Part shown: positions 10,676 to 24,600 of the stretch, one piece after another
Position numbering within the stretch: position 1 is the first letter of the stretch
How the letters are laid out: the number at the start of each line of letters is the position of its first letter
Source: Diadema setosum
Lineage: Eukaryota; Echinodermata; Echinoidea; Diadematoida; Diadematidae
DNA length: 64,000 nt
Direction of reading: 5' to 3'
NCBI GenBank assembly: GCA_033980235.1
Contig: CM067075.1
Span: 19,170,844 to 19,234,843 of the forward strand
Made by a program: the position numbers and the translations under genes
Notes under the pieces: generated by a model
Databases searched by the model: none
What the model was told of the DNA's origin: nothing
The model's input: the letters and a program-made list of their open reading frames with translations, nothing else

Positions 10676-12515
10676 ATTACAAGTGATTTACACGATGCAT
10701 TATCCAGCCATGGCAAAATGTCACAATGCATCTAATAGTCTTGTCAAAGACATAATATAGTCTTGGGGAATATATAGTCAAATCAAGAACACATTACCAG
10801 TTGCAGAAAGAGACAGGTAGACATGCTCAGTAACAGAAAAAGACAAGTAGACACTTTGAATTCTTTCACCAAAATAATATGACAAAGCATCCTAGGCATT
10901 GTCGCTTATTGCACAAAGGTGAATAATCAAAGCACAAGTAAAATCAGGTGAAAATACAATTATTACTCAATGCTGATTATGTTAAGATAGTCCTAAATGT
11001 CTGACAGTGTGGAAGGCCCATGTGATGCTGAACCAAACCTGCCTTGTGTACGATACTACACTCACAAAGGAGTGTGCTGTCCTACATTTTAATGATGTAG
11101 ACCATTGGTACAACTGACATATACTCTGCAAGAATGCCTATTCCAATCTGTCTTTCTTCTTTTTTGTATGCAAATACAAACAAATTATTCTGTAAACTTT
11201 TAGATCATGACTAATAAAGATGCATATCTGTTTGTCTCTAGAACTACAAACATAAAGAAATAAGAGTAAAATGTGGATGGAATCAATTCATTTCATTCGT
11301 AAGCTGTGTTAGAATGCAACTTCTTTCACCTGTAGGTGATCCGTAATCATAAACACAAACAAATTCAATACACAACTCAATGACAGATACTTCTGTAGAC
11401 ATTTGAAACAGAGGTGAAACAATGCACATCATGCAGTAGGACTCCCAAACATTGCTCACTATTTGCAGGGTGTTCTGACACAGCACTATATAAATCACAG
11501 ACCAGAGCAAAGAAACAAGCAGCCAGTAATGGAACTAAAAGTTACATAACAGGGTTAACTTTTAGTCCCACCATGATATACACTCAATGAGTGTTTCATT
11601 TTATTGCCGTACATACATACTTGTGTGATACTCCTTCACTTCAATCATCAGCATTTGGACGTTTGATTGGAGTCTTGAAAGCAGAGCAAAAATAACCAGC
11701 AGGGTTAGAAAGGTTAAAGAAATGAAATGAAAATAATATAATCATACAAAATGATGGACACACTCAAGAAAGGACTGAACATTATACTTGGCCTTATTCA
11801 CAATGTAGAACATGTCACTTGGAACTGGTAACTTCACATGACATTTCGTACAATCGACTTCTAACAAACTTGATGTAATCTCACTTGTACTGACACTATT
11901 GCTATCGATCATAAATTGATAGCATCTTATTTTGTGCTGTTATGTAGGCTGAAGCCCGGATTTTAGAGTCACAATTAGGTATTCTACATAGTGTCAGTTT
12001 AATGACCAACATACAATTAGATGGGAGGTTCATAGCCACTTTGTGTCTTGTCTCAGTACCCTTTACAGTAAATGCTACATACATGCTTCACAAATTCCTC
12101 AAGAACATCACATTAAGATGCATTATAAGCTTGTTCAGACCTCTTTAAATCAAATCTCACTTCAAACTGACTGAAACAGCTCTCTTATGTCAGGGAGTTC
12201 ACTTTGGGGGCTGACTTCGATGCAAGTCTTTAACATTTCTCAAGTATCCTCAGACCTGTATAAATACCTCTTCTTAACCAGACCTATTTGCCTTATAAAA
12301 TGAAACAACAAAGTGTTCATCAATCAATAGTGGAAACTGACAGATAGTGGAATGTCGAATCATCTTATCACTACAAAGAAATGAAATAGATGAAAAAAAA
12401 AAACACTTTTACATATAACTGGTCAGGAGTAAATCTATCTGGCATGATGGAAATATTGTTATTCAGACAGTCAAGACTGGCATACTTTTGATCAAGCATC
12501 AAATTTGCTTTAGAC

Positions 12516-12608
12516 TTAACCTGTTGCAGACGGGCTGATTTTGCTACAACATGCATTTCCCATAGACACTTGCCCGATAATACTCGGGACTAGTCCTCAA
12601 TGGGTTAA
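12516..12608 (-). repeat. 93-bp TTAA-bounded repeat, copy 1
   Basis: Starts TTAACCTGTTGCAGACGGGC and ends CCTCAATGGGTTAA. The reverse complement matches 38,193-38,284, sharing CTATGGGAAATGCATG and TGTAGCAAAATCAGCCCGTC. Both ends carry TTAA. Confidence 0.75.
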
Positions 12609-13604
12609 TGAATCTCTCACATTGCAGCCAGGAGAGAGCTGGAGAAGGCAGAGTAAAGAGTCCATATCCCTGGAACCTCTCTGTAGATTTCTTTTGCTCA
12701 TTTTCAGTGCACAAGAAGAAAACACCCAAAATTTGAAAGCACAGTGAAGGCAGGGGGCATTCTATTGTCTTAATGAAAGCTACATTACATAGTATTGCAA
12801 TTTCTCTCACTCACTTGTTCTTGCTGCAAAAAGTGTTAGAAATAAATGACACATTTTTTTTTTTTTCCCTCATAGATTGCTGTAATGCATGGTTCTGATT
12901 TTACACACTATTCACCCTTTGTCATGTTTACATCAATAGATCCTCATAAAACAGTTCACTGTGAAAGACCATCATAAAACTTTGAAACAAAAACAAAAAT
13001 AAACTCTTTTCCTAACCAAACACACACATTTTATAAATAAAGCAGAATAACCAAAAACAAACAAACTAACAGACAAACATAGCACTTCTATGGCAGCAAA
13101 GTAAGATCCCATACACTCTTTCTATTCCCTAGTAAATAGTTGTACATCACTAAACCAGATTTGCATTGGCAAGTGCTGTCAGGTCTTTCATGTCTGGTCA
13201 AATGGCATCCCCCAAATGAAATGATTTCACACTCTCTCTCAAAGTATATTTGTGACTGCCCAACTCAAAACCCACAAAGAGTCTGTGATTAGAATCCTCT
13301 GTAATGGATCAAAAAATGTAATTTGGATTGACTATTTTTTTTTCTTTTATACTTGGGAGAGTATTTTTTTCTCTACTTACTATCAACATATGGTGGCTTA
13401 AAACAAAATCAAAGCTGAGATGGTAACAATTTTTCTGGAACACATCTTTTCAGGAGAGGCACTGCTTTCACTGTGAAATAGAATATACTTCCTACACAGC
13501 ACAGCATGCCTGAGTGACTCTTATCTTTAAACCTTCTTTTCTCCCTTTTCTATGAAACTGCACCTCCTAAGTCTGATGTTTCAATTTCTTCATAAATGTG
13601 TTAG

Positions 13605-13802
13605 GATGGTCCAATTTTGAGAAGTTATTACTTTGATGCTTAAAGCTCACTCTTATAAATGAAGTAGATAAGTGGAAATTCATTTTGGTCAATATTTTGA
13701 GGGTTTTGATGGTCCAATTTTAAGAAGTTAATGCTTAAAGCTCACTCTTATAAATAATGTAGAAAAGCAGAAATTTATTTTGGTCAATATTTTGAGGGTT
13801 TT
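13605..13802 (+). repeat. tandem duplication, two units of about 100 bp
   Basis: Unit 1 is 13605-13707 and unit 2 is 13708-13802. Both run GATGGTCCAATTTT, CTTAAAGCTCACTCTTATAA, TTTTGGTCAATATTTTGAGG, GTTTT. The second unit lacks about 8 bp and has several substitutions. Confidence 0.88.
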
Positions 13803-15396
13803 GAGCAGGGAGGGCACATTTGATATCTGAAATATATTTGAATGTTTAGATGACCTTCAAATTCATAGAAAATATCTCTATATCAATTTCACATTAACAC
13901 AGATTTTACAGTAGACTTATCAAAATAACGGGTTATCATGTCAGTAAGAAATATATGTTACCAACTGTGTTTTCATGTATTATTGTGTTAAGTTAAGGAG
14001 TAATGTGTTATTCGACTGTAGTATAAACGTAGTTCTGAGAGTGCCAATTTTTCATCAGAGATATATTGACTCCGAAGTAGAACTAGATTTTCCCATACAT
14101 ACAAGGACACCAGAAAATATCTGTGACATATTATATACTTAATTTTTTTTTCTCTGAATGAACACAGGAAAACAACAACATAAGAAAGAAAGACATTCAC
14201 CGAGATAAAGGAGATCAACTGTTACACTGTCCACATGTCTGCACAAGCTAGGCTGGTTTACATGTTACTATGATGCAATGTGCATCCTATCAGTTTATTT
14301 AGCAGTGAGCTCACAGCAATTACACTCAGGCCTGGATACCTAATAGTGGCAGTATATCTTGGGACTGCAGATTTGCCAGCCACATTCTTCAACCTTCCAC
14401 TCATATTGCACAAGCTATCATGCTCAACGGCGACAATCACAAAATCAAAGATAAATATGAGATCACATTCATGACAAAGAAGATGTTGATGCAACTTGCA
14501 TATAATGGGATTGTTGATATTGCAAACCATATTCAGATTTGATGAATGCTGAAGGGTCATATGTCACTCTACAGAAAACAAAGCTGCTTCTAGTTGAGAA
14601 AGAACACATCACAGAGCATTTAAGACATCATATTCAGAGTGAAGATAATCTAATATCAATCAAACACAATTACATTGCACCTGAAAAAGTTTGCAGTGAG
14701 AAGTTCCCGTAAAAGTAAAAAGAAGAAAAATGATGCATGTGAACACACTTTGTGTCGACTTTAATACCAGGCCAGTGATGCTTGAGCAGATTTAAGTGAC
14801 TATGTAATTATCAGCATATCTAGCACACTGTGACCTAGAGACTTTATTTCTACCACGTAGCAGTGACATATTTGAAAAGTGAATGCAGTATTGATTTGTA
14901 CGTCCCTATGATGTGTGTAACAAATCTCTTCTCATGGAATTTAAAGCCGATGCTTAAGGCATATATTGGTGGTCCTGTCAAAAATACCTCTTGACACAAA
15001 TGTCCAACAAGAAACAATAGAAAGTGCTTCTGAATATTGTGTAGGTATCAATGCAGACATGATAGTGTTGAGACTAAATGACAGGAAATGGATTGAGGAA
15101 GTTTCATGTGAACAACACAAGACACAGTAACACATATCTATGAATATTCATAAACCAGAGACTTACAGGTGTTGCCATAGAGATTGGACCCTCCCCTCTC
15201 CCACACATGTTCCATCTGACATGTTGACTGTATCCAGCGTACAGTCAAGTCAGATCCATTGTGATACACAGAGAAACAAAGACTCAGGGTTGGCAAGTGC
15301 TGGTGCCGATTACAGATAGAATGATCTTTGGCGAAGAGGATGAATCTACAGTCCGGTGAGAGAAATCTCTTGGTCTGGCACCCCTCTGGCCCTGTG

Positions 15397-15659
15397 TCAC
15401 CTGGCGTCACGGCGACGGCGCATCTCTCGCTCCCGCTCCTGCTCCTGCTGCTTCTCCTTGCGTGCCCGTATCCGTGGCGACTGCGAGTGCAGTTTCTGGA
15501 AGATTTCGTTGAACTTATTTTCCGGGAACAGAGTCTGAAGGAGGTTCTCCAGGAGGACGTAGAAGAGGCGCTTGTTGAGCATCTGGTTCTGGAGCATGTC
15601 AAATATCCGCAGCATGCCACGCCTTGTCGTCTCGGAACCAATGAAATTTTTCAGATCAT
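15397..15659 (-). CDS. SNX13: SNX13 terminal coding exon
   Basis: Residues 893-979 and the stop; the acceptor is TTTTTATTAG. IGSETTRRGMLRIFDMLQNQ, NKRLFYVLLENLLQTLFP and IFQKLHSQS match the vertebrate end of Nexin_C. The tail RARKEKQQEQEREREMRRRR is more charged than in vertebrates and probably extends as a helix. Confidence 0.96.
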
Positions 15660-18600
15660 CTAATAAAAAGAAATGATGGGTTCTCAAGTGAGCCAAGATT
15701 ATCAGCTTATTAATATTACTCCTGCTGCAAACACATGGGGACTTTGTCACATCCAAACAGTCTTTGGTCCAAGTAGTACACTTAAATTTTTAAAGTGTTG
15801 ACTTGTCAAGTTTACGGAGCTTTCTATATTCAATTCAATTCAAATCAAATCAAATCAAATAAAGTCAAACCATGTTACTTGCTTTTCCCTGTAAGAGGGT
15901 GTGAGGACAATACCTTATGGTACCTTGTTGATTGCCATTTCTTTAGATTTATGGTATCAGATACTTTCTACACCAATTTTTCGAGAACAAATAAAAAACA
16001 AACAAACAATAATATTCTATAGCAGACCACATTAATGAAGCACATACTAGTTTGCCTATTTCAGCTTAATATGGACATCACAATGAACATTTAATAGTGT
16101 ATACCCCTTCCATCACTTCATTGTATCATGTGCTCTGCTCTTAAATTGCTAATCTAAGTCGACTGCAATCTCCTTCTCCATTCTACAGATTTGATTATGA
16201 AGGAGATCTAAGTGCCACTGACATGCATATTTGATTCCCAACATCAACCTGACACTGACAACTGTGCATTCTGGCACTGGCCTTACATCTCACTGGGGAT
16301 TGTAAGGGTTAAAATATAAAACTAATCAATAGCGTATCTGAATATAAGAACGACCCAAGTCCATGGAAGACCATTTCGAGTAAACTTCAAAAAACTTCAT
16401 ATCTTTTTTATTTGTCCAATAATATTTTATTTAACTGTGATGGGAAGGCAACATTGTATATACAAATTAGAACATATATTATTATGACAATTAACATTTA
16501 CATTAATTGTGGAGAGGCCATTTTGTGTGATGGACTTGGGTCGTTCTTTGATTCATATACATGATATTCTGCTATAGAGATTGGAGAAGGATGAGAGAGG
16601 GCGCTATAATATGAATGTAAGAATGACCTAAGTCCTTCATTCTTACATTCATATAAGATCTGACTCATTCATTTCAGGCACTTCTGGGGGTAATTTGGAT
16701 TTATCACTTATACACAAGATGAGTCCATGCATAAGCTACAATTTCCCATGTCAAACTGAATTTGGTCAAAAATTGGACTTGGGTCGTTCTTATATTCAGG
16801 TCTTCATAAGGCTGGCAGCTGCAATATTTCAAGCTACTGAAATGTTCAAACTCGAAAGCTACAATACTATACCTCTGCAGTAGAGGACATAAGATGATCT
16901 ATGTAGTGGTTCTATGAATCAAAGGTTAATTACTAGTCATTATGACTTGGTCTGAGGTCTCACCTGGCACACTGCCGAAGAGTTCAGCCTTGGCTGCCAC
17001 TCTAGTCCTAAGTTTAGTTGACTCTTCCCTGGGGGTAGGGTCCTCAGCCAAAACACCTCCAGGCCAGAAAGATTCTCTGTCAAGGGGAGCGAAAGATATC
17101 ACTATGAAGACAAACATATCAACAATCAATGTGACAGACTCGTCCAATTCACATGAAACACAAACACCTGTACTGTGGATGCCTCCATACCTTTCATGCT
17201 CACGTGACTAAACATTTCAAACACTGTATGTTCATATGATTGAAGAGGTTGCATTCTTTAACAAGCACTTAACCTGATCGATAAACATTGCTGCCTTTGA
17301 ATTCTTGCTTCAGTGATGAATATTAAAGGGAAACAGGGTGAATGATTTATATCTACAAGATCTGCACTCAATTCTCCCAAATCTTCTCTATCACTAAAAA
17401 ACAATCAGTAGCATTTGGCTTCTCACATACTGAAGTACATTTGCACAGAATCAAGTAACTCATGGTGGCAAGTATAAATGTAACTAGTTGTAAACCAATG
17501 TTGCGACCACGTAGGAAATACAAAGGAATAAAAAGTGTTAAAATTTTTGGTAAAATTTAAGTGGGTAAATATTAATGTAAGCAGTATTTGAAAATGAGTT
17601 CAAAATATTCTACCTGTTGGGGACCTCTAAGGAGAGTTTACAAAACTAAATTTTGGCATGGTTTTAGTGCGTAATCAGAGCAATAGGGGAAATCTGTCTG
17701 TAGACAAATCATCTGTCTTGAAATAAGTCACTCATTTACATGTTTTTATGTTTCTATTTCTCAGCTCTGTTGCACTCATTTCTGTGCTCTTGAACAATCT
17801 GAATTTTCCTGCCTATAACTGTGTTAGCTGTAACCTTTTACTTAGATAGTCAGACCCAAACCAAGCAACAGACCCTGATGCTCTATGTCATTTCCATAAT
17901 ATGTCATGGTCAATCCACAAAATGTGATTGCAATGATCATATTTTATAATTTTTGTTTCTGGGATCTTTATCTGTCCACGAAACACTGAACACATTTCCA
18001 TAGATTACAAGGTTTTATACAGAGACTCATAACTTCATGACTTTTCTTGACAGAGAGGGGTACCAAGACTCTAGAATGACATCCTTACTTGAATCTCTTC
18101 ACTAGTTCAGCGACTTGTCCTGGAGCTGTCAAAGCCTCAACGCCCTCAATGATGCGAGAGTTGATTTTGGTGCCGAATGCTGCCTTTATGATCTGGCGTA
18201 GCAGTGCGATCACCTGTCGCCGCAACCACTGGTCTCGGTTCTTGAGGTCAAATACTTCATCCACCAGTAGCAGCATGACTCGAAGTGGGATGTTGTCATC
18301 ATCCTACCACAGAAAACAATGAGGAGGACAGCGGTAATAACAGAAAGAGAATGGCAAAATTAGATTATAGGTGAAACTGCAAAAGGAGAAACCAAATATG
18401 AAGATAAAAGAATACATAACAGTTTGTCAATGCAGAGATAAAAATGAGCAAATTCTCAGTACTTGGTAGTTGCAAACCTTCTATTGCTTGCAATGCAATG
18501 CTCATGATTTATCAGTTTTATTCATTTAGTACCAGTCCTTGATATAACTATATTTTCAATATATGTACTGCATAAATGCCCTGTTCCTTAAGATGCTATG

Positions 18601-21600
18601 TAAACATTTGAATCCTTATCAACCCATTCACAATTGATTCTAAGCTTACAAACTTGTCCATACTTGCAAGATATGCAAACATGCGCCAGTAATGAGGGCT
18701 GTATCAGCAAATCTACGGTGAATTAAACATCTTAGATTCAGTACACTATCCTGGAATATGTAACATTTGTTTGTTCTGTTTTTGTTTTTTTGTTTTTTTT
18801 TCCATTCCAAATGAGATGTAATGCATTATTCATGATGGTCATAATAGACACTTGAAGAAAAGGCTTTGAATGATGTCCAGGTAAACACTAATAAGAAACT
18901 ACTAATGTTGGAAGCCAGGCCCAAATGATGATAACAAATATGATATTGTAAAACAATGTTTTACTGTCTAATATATACAGCCAAGTTCACTTTGCACAAT
19001 ATGAACAACAATTATCATCGTAGAACCAACTTGCTACGGGTTTGGCTTTGAAAAGATTAGAAATCGGTTTGTACTCACTGATGATCCAATAACTGAAGAG
19101 ACTCTGCCTATATCTTGAAGTTGTTTGTGTGGCTGGAGATATACAGGAAAGGGTCAATCCAACTCAATGTAGTAATGCTAAGGCATTTCAATAATGAATG
19201 CTTTAATGTGACCACACAACAACATGATTTTGAATAAGCAAATAAATATTGACAATCAACATCATGCTTTGCACATGTCTAACACATGTCTACCATTCAG
19301 ATCTTCCTTCATGAATGGATGATAATTTCAACATGCACATTTTCAATCACTCGCTATCAGTAGATGGTGTTCAAAGGGATGGTACAGTATTGGTGGAGAT
19401 GAGAATTGGGCTTTTAACTTTTTATGAGATACCAAGAAAATACTTATGAAATAGTACAGAGTGTACCATTTTAAAGGACGAGTTCACCTTTATAGACATG
19501 TGGGTTGAGTGAATGCAGCAATATTAGTAGAACACATCAGTGAGAGTTTGAGGAAAATCAGACAATCCGTTCAAAAATTATGAATTTTTGAAGTTTCTGC
19601 TCAGTCACGGCTGGATGAGAAGACTACTTTAGCTTGTGATGTCACATATGTACAACGATATAAAGAAACAATAAAGAAAAATTCAACATATTTTCACTTT
19701 TCTCGCATAACAAAAGAATACTCGACTTCTCTCTTTCAGAAGGCAGGGGAAATAATATTACCCTTAACATACATCAGTAACAAGACAAAGAAATGTGCAC
19801 TTTATTCTACAAGTAAAGTTTTGTGAAATTCTCTTTTTATTTTCCTTATATCGTTGTACGCATGTGACATCATACACTGTAGTAGTCTTCTCATCCAGCA
19901 GTGACTGTGCAGATACTCTAAAAATTCATAACTTTTTAACGGATTGTCCGATTTTCCCCAAACTTTCACTGATGTATTCTACTAATATTGTCGCATTCAC
20001 TCAACCCACATGTCTATGAAGGTGGACTTGTCCTTTAAGAGGAATTCAAAGTTTATTTGATGAAAATCGGGTTTGGAATGACTGAAACATCCAAAAACAA
20101 AGTAAAACAAAGTGATCATAATAAAATGTGGGTCCCACACTTTATTAGAATCACTCTGTTTTGGATATCTCAGCCATTTCAAAACCAATTTTCATCAAAT
20201 AAATGTTGAATTCCTCATGGAATTACAGGCTCTTTAACTTTTCATAAGTGGTTTCTCATTATCTCACTAAAAAAAATATTAGAAACCTGAAATTAGGTCT
20301 CAACCAAAACTATACGATCCCTTTAAAGTCCATGTTGCCTGCCATCTGCTGGGCTTTGATTGAATATTGATAATTTGTTCTGCTGGTCCAGATGACTTTA
20401 AAGTAAACCGACCAGAAATTTGAGGAACAAGAGTGAGACAAGAAGGAGGCTCATCAATCAAAAAGCAGAAATCTAAAAACATAACTCACAAATCACAGCT
20501 GCACTGTTTGCTACATCTGCTAGATTAGTAGACTTCTGTTGTAAAGGAAATGCCTACATATCACAACTCTATACATTCTGCCGCATTATGGGATAACAGC
20601 TAATATGCTGCACTGGTATTGAAGAAGCTGATTAAAATTAAGTTATCATCAATATAAGACAGTCAGTAAGTCTAAAATGACTACATTCTTTCTTACCTTG
20701 TTCATGAAGACTTTATTAATACTGTCAGTCATCTTGTCTGATACCATGTTCACACCATCAAACAGATTGCCTGGGACGGATTTAACTGTGTGTGCCACAT
20801 TGCGTACGCCTGTCTTCAGTGGGTTCACTATGTGATCCATCTGTCAAGTTGTCAGGGAAACGTGACGTGATTAGCACAGTAAATTTCCATGAAACTAGAG
20901 GTAATGTAATGGAAAGCACTTACCTGATATAAATTCATGGGTAGACCTAGCTAATGTCACTCAATGAGAGCAACTTCCTAATTTCAATGACACTTAAAAC
21001 CTTGAAGTTAGTGGAGACCAAAAGGTGTGTTAGCATCACACATACTACAAGATTCCACCCTGCATGTTGTAACAAATGGGGCAGTGGGCTTTCTGGATTT
21101 ATGTTTTGTGAACTGGATGTGAGGGTAACTCATTAAGGGGGTATCTCACTGAGCGGCGAACGTTTGCGAACGTAGCGAATTTGGGATTTCGCCAGGGTTC
21201 GTAAAGGGTTGCAAAAGGTTCGTTAACAGTCGCAAGAAAGTTCGCAAACGTTTTTTATTGTCGCAAAGAAATTTTGAACATGTTCAAAATTTCTTTGCGA
21301 ACCTTTGCGAATTTGTATTTTCGCTAACAGTTGCAAACATTCGCAAAACACTTGTAAGAATTTGCATATCACATAATCGCCTGGTACTTTTCTAGGTCCA
21401 AGAACATTCGCAAAATTGTCGCAAAGGATTTGCAAACAGTTGCTAATATTTGCAAAACTGTCGCTAACATTTGCAAAATTGTCGCTAACATTTGCTAACA
21501 TTCGCTAATAGTCGCCACCTGTGTTTCACAAACACTTTCGCAAACAATCGCTGAAGTGTTGCTAACTGTCGCTAAACATCGCTAAAAGTCGCTAACTGTT

Positions 21601-24600
21601 GCTAATGGCAGAAGCGAACCTCGATTTTTCACAAACATTCGTCAGAAAAGTTGGCGAATCTCAAATTCGCTACGTTCGTAAACGTTCGCCGCTCAGTGAG
21701 ATACCAGCTTACCATGTAAATCGTTGAGTAACAAGCAATATAAGGTCTCAGTTGAAACAGGGTGTTTTTATTCATTACATTCCTTAGAAATGCATGGTAA
21801 TGAATACAATACAAGACTAGGGAAAGACTTCAGCTACACCCTAAAGATGAGTATTGTTAGCAGTATAAACCTTTTGATGCAAATTGGTTTTATTGCATTG
21901 CTTTGACATGGAAACCAATTCAGTACTCCTGCCATGTACCATAAAAGTTATCATTTTCGCATACAGATATCTTTTGCCTATAGGGTCAAAAACATTTCTG
22001 TGAAATGTTGTTTTTCATAATTTGGCACTGAAGCTATAGGAAGTGCAATAAAGCAATATTCCTTTGTGATACATTTAAATGTTGTGACATGCATGGCCCA
22101 ACAGTAATTCACCTCATGAAAATAAAAGCTTTTATAGTACGTTGTTGGACTCACCCTCCTAGCCAGTTGACCTTTGCCCCTTGTGTAGACTCCTGGCTCC
22201 AGGAAATGACAGACAATGGACTGCAGGCCAGGATTGTTGCTAATCACATCCTGGTTTAGGAGGGTCTGGTGATAAGGAATAGATGACCCATTGAGGTTAT
22301 GACTTTGATGGCGGCATTTAGAGCGACAAATAAATTAGTCTTTAGCTAGATGATGAGTTGACGTTCATATCACATTGATATCATCAACGCCATTAAACAT
22401 TTCAAATTAAAAAAAGTCAATGTTGTAAAAGAAAACTTTGGACCTATGATACTGCAAAAAGACAGTACTAATATAGTTTCTACACATCCAAAACAGCCTG
22501 CCACCCCCCAAAAGAAATAAGGTGAGGGTAATTGACAAATGGCAAATTAATTTATTTTTTATTTTTACAACAGCAAGCTCAATAACAACTACAGCTGTAT
22601 GCATGTATTATTATTTCTTTCAAAATGCCAAATGGCTTTACATAAATGCCATTCTTGTAATCTGACCAATACAGTCTTGCAGACAAGCAAGAAATTTTCA
22701 ATGCCATGCTGTGTATAAGTTCTGATTATGCCACAAGGCATCTCAAAACAGTTAAAGTAATAAAGTTTTGTTCCTCACCTGCAAGTACTGAGTGAGTGCC
22801 TTTGCTCTTTTTTCCAGGAAAGAAGAGCTGGTGTTCTTGAAAGCCCGCTTGGCAGGCAGCATTAGCGTCTTCAGTGACTCGTACTTCTCTGTCAGACACA
22901 TGTGAAGGTCATGGAAGTCACTGTATCGTCTGAAGACATCCCAGATTTCAGTCACCCCTTGGGGGTCTGTCCTCGTGACGTGGATAGCGTACACAGCGTA
23001 CGACTTGCTCTTTTCTTTGACAATGGCTGGCAAATGGAAAAGCATAGAGATGATGCAATCAATAAACTGTCAGAAATGACAAAGCTTTTGAGATGAAGAT
23101 GCTTATGCTTACAAGACAAAAGGATGCCTGACATAAAAACTTGATGTCTTGTTGAAATGAGGTCTCTATTCTTCCTTCATATTCATTCCTATGTCTTCTG
23201 CTCAAAGTCTGTTAAAACTTGTCAGTTGTTCGGCAAAGTGCATTGCTGGAACTTTATTGCCAAGTACCCAGTCTCTTGGCATGCAGAGCAATATTCCAGT
23301 TCAAGACTTGTGATATAAATAGAATTAAATGTGTGCTATTTTAGACAAGTTTGTGGACGGAAGAATTCATCAAACAAGATGTAGAAGATAACTGTCTGTG
23401 AGGTTGACTTACTGGCATGAGTGATACAAGCCACAATGTGAGGTTTGCTGGTGTCTACATCACCCAGAGGCTCTGGTTCACTCAGGCCTTCCACTGAGCC
23501 TCGGCTACCCAGAGAGGAAAGGTCCTCTGATGACTGAGTGAGGAGAAGGAGGGAGAAATTATCACTCACAGAAATTTTTGATAACACAACCAAAATGTAT
23601 TCCTCATTTTAATTGTTTTCTGAAACATGTAATGGTCCGGCATCTCAAAATAAAGATTATGATATGGACCACATTTAATGCCAATAGGTTCACAATATTT
23701 TCTACTCATATGCAGCACAGTTTCAACATTGCACATCCCCTAAAGATATGGTTCCTCCACACCATGCATTATAAATATTACCTTTTTACCGTGAAGAAAC
23801 ACACTTGGTTGTTTACCTTATTGTACTATAAACATGAAATATTTTGCACTTTCATTATCTTCAAGAAATTTCTCCCTTTTGAACAAGTGCAACAATAAGA
23901 ACACACAGACATTTTGTGAGATATCAATACATACACGTATACAGAAAAATACTTTCATTTGCATTACCACAGACAAGTTAAGTTTACTGATATAAGCCCA
24001 GTACAAAATATTTGCTCTGCAATAATTTCCACTTTGATGGTATCTGTCAATATCACTCTCTTTGATTAGAGTGTTATGACAGAATTGTCATGATTACTGC
24101 ATTTTGAGATGTAGATGAAGTCAGGAAGGATCCACTTTTGTGGTCTTTGTGGGAAAAAGTATATGACATGACTTTCTTCTGGCAGACATGTGAAGATTAA
24201 GCCACTCACTGCCACAGTGCTGTTATCCGGAGAGGAATCCAGCTGGACTGAGGCATCATCTCCCAGCCTTGCAGATTCATCATCTTTCAGGAGGTCCAGC
24301 TCAGCCAGACACTTGACATAGCTCGGACTCTGCTTGAAGGCTGGTAGGAACCTATCCTCCTCCAGCAGACTGAAGACCTGGAGAATCATCCGTTACCAAG
24401 GCAACAGATTGATAAGAATTACAGACTAAATTCTCTACCAATTCATCTGCAATGCAGTCTTTACAATAAACTGATTCATGACAGAGAGACAACGGGTGTA
24501 AGCTTTGGTATCAAAATGTGTAGACACTTCTTATATGGCCGATGGAATAATGAAATATAATCAAAACAGCGTTTTAATTATTTGGAACAGATGAGGATTA

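Larger units (their letters stand above)
7855..15396 (-). other. SNX13: probable SNX13 3' UTR and intergenic DNA
   Basis: About 7.5 kb between the SNX13 stop and the minisatellite, AT-rich, without splice-joined coding frames on either strand. On the minus strand AATAAA (TTTATT on plus) occurs at 14843-14848 and 14294-14299, and more distally near 9612 and 7879. Vertebrate SNX13 has a long 3' UTR, so a transcript reaching far into this region is plausible but unproven. Recognisable content: the tandem duplication at 13,605, the hairpin at 10,352, C21 at 10,655, the 12,516 repeat and several A-runs (9,061; 9,930). Confidence 0.45.

Noticed and set aside
13876..14560. Possible additional gene between NDUFA10 and SNX13
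   Set aside because: Only short frames on both strands, none with family similarity; the region is better explained as UTR.
15138..15663. Frames on both strands over the last SNX13 exon (for example TRCSTSASSTSSWRTSF)
   Set aside because: They are alternative-frame shadows of the genuine Nexin_C exon.
21223..21501. Minus-strand frame NVSDNFANVSDSFANIS that looks like a repeat protein
   Set aside because: It translates the TTCGCAAA-word interior of a TIR element.
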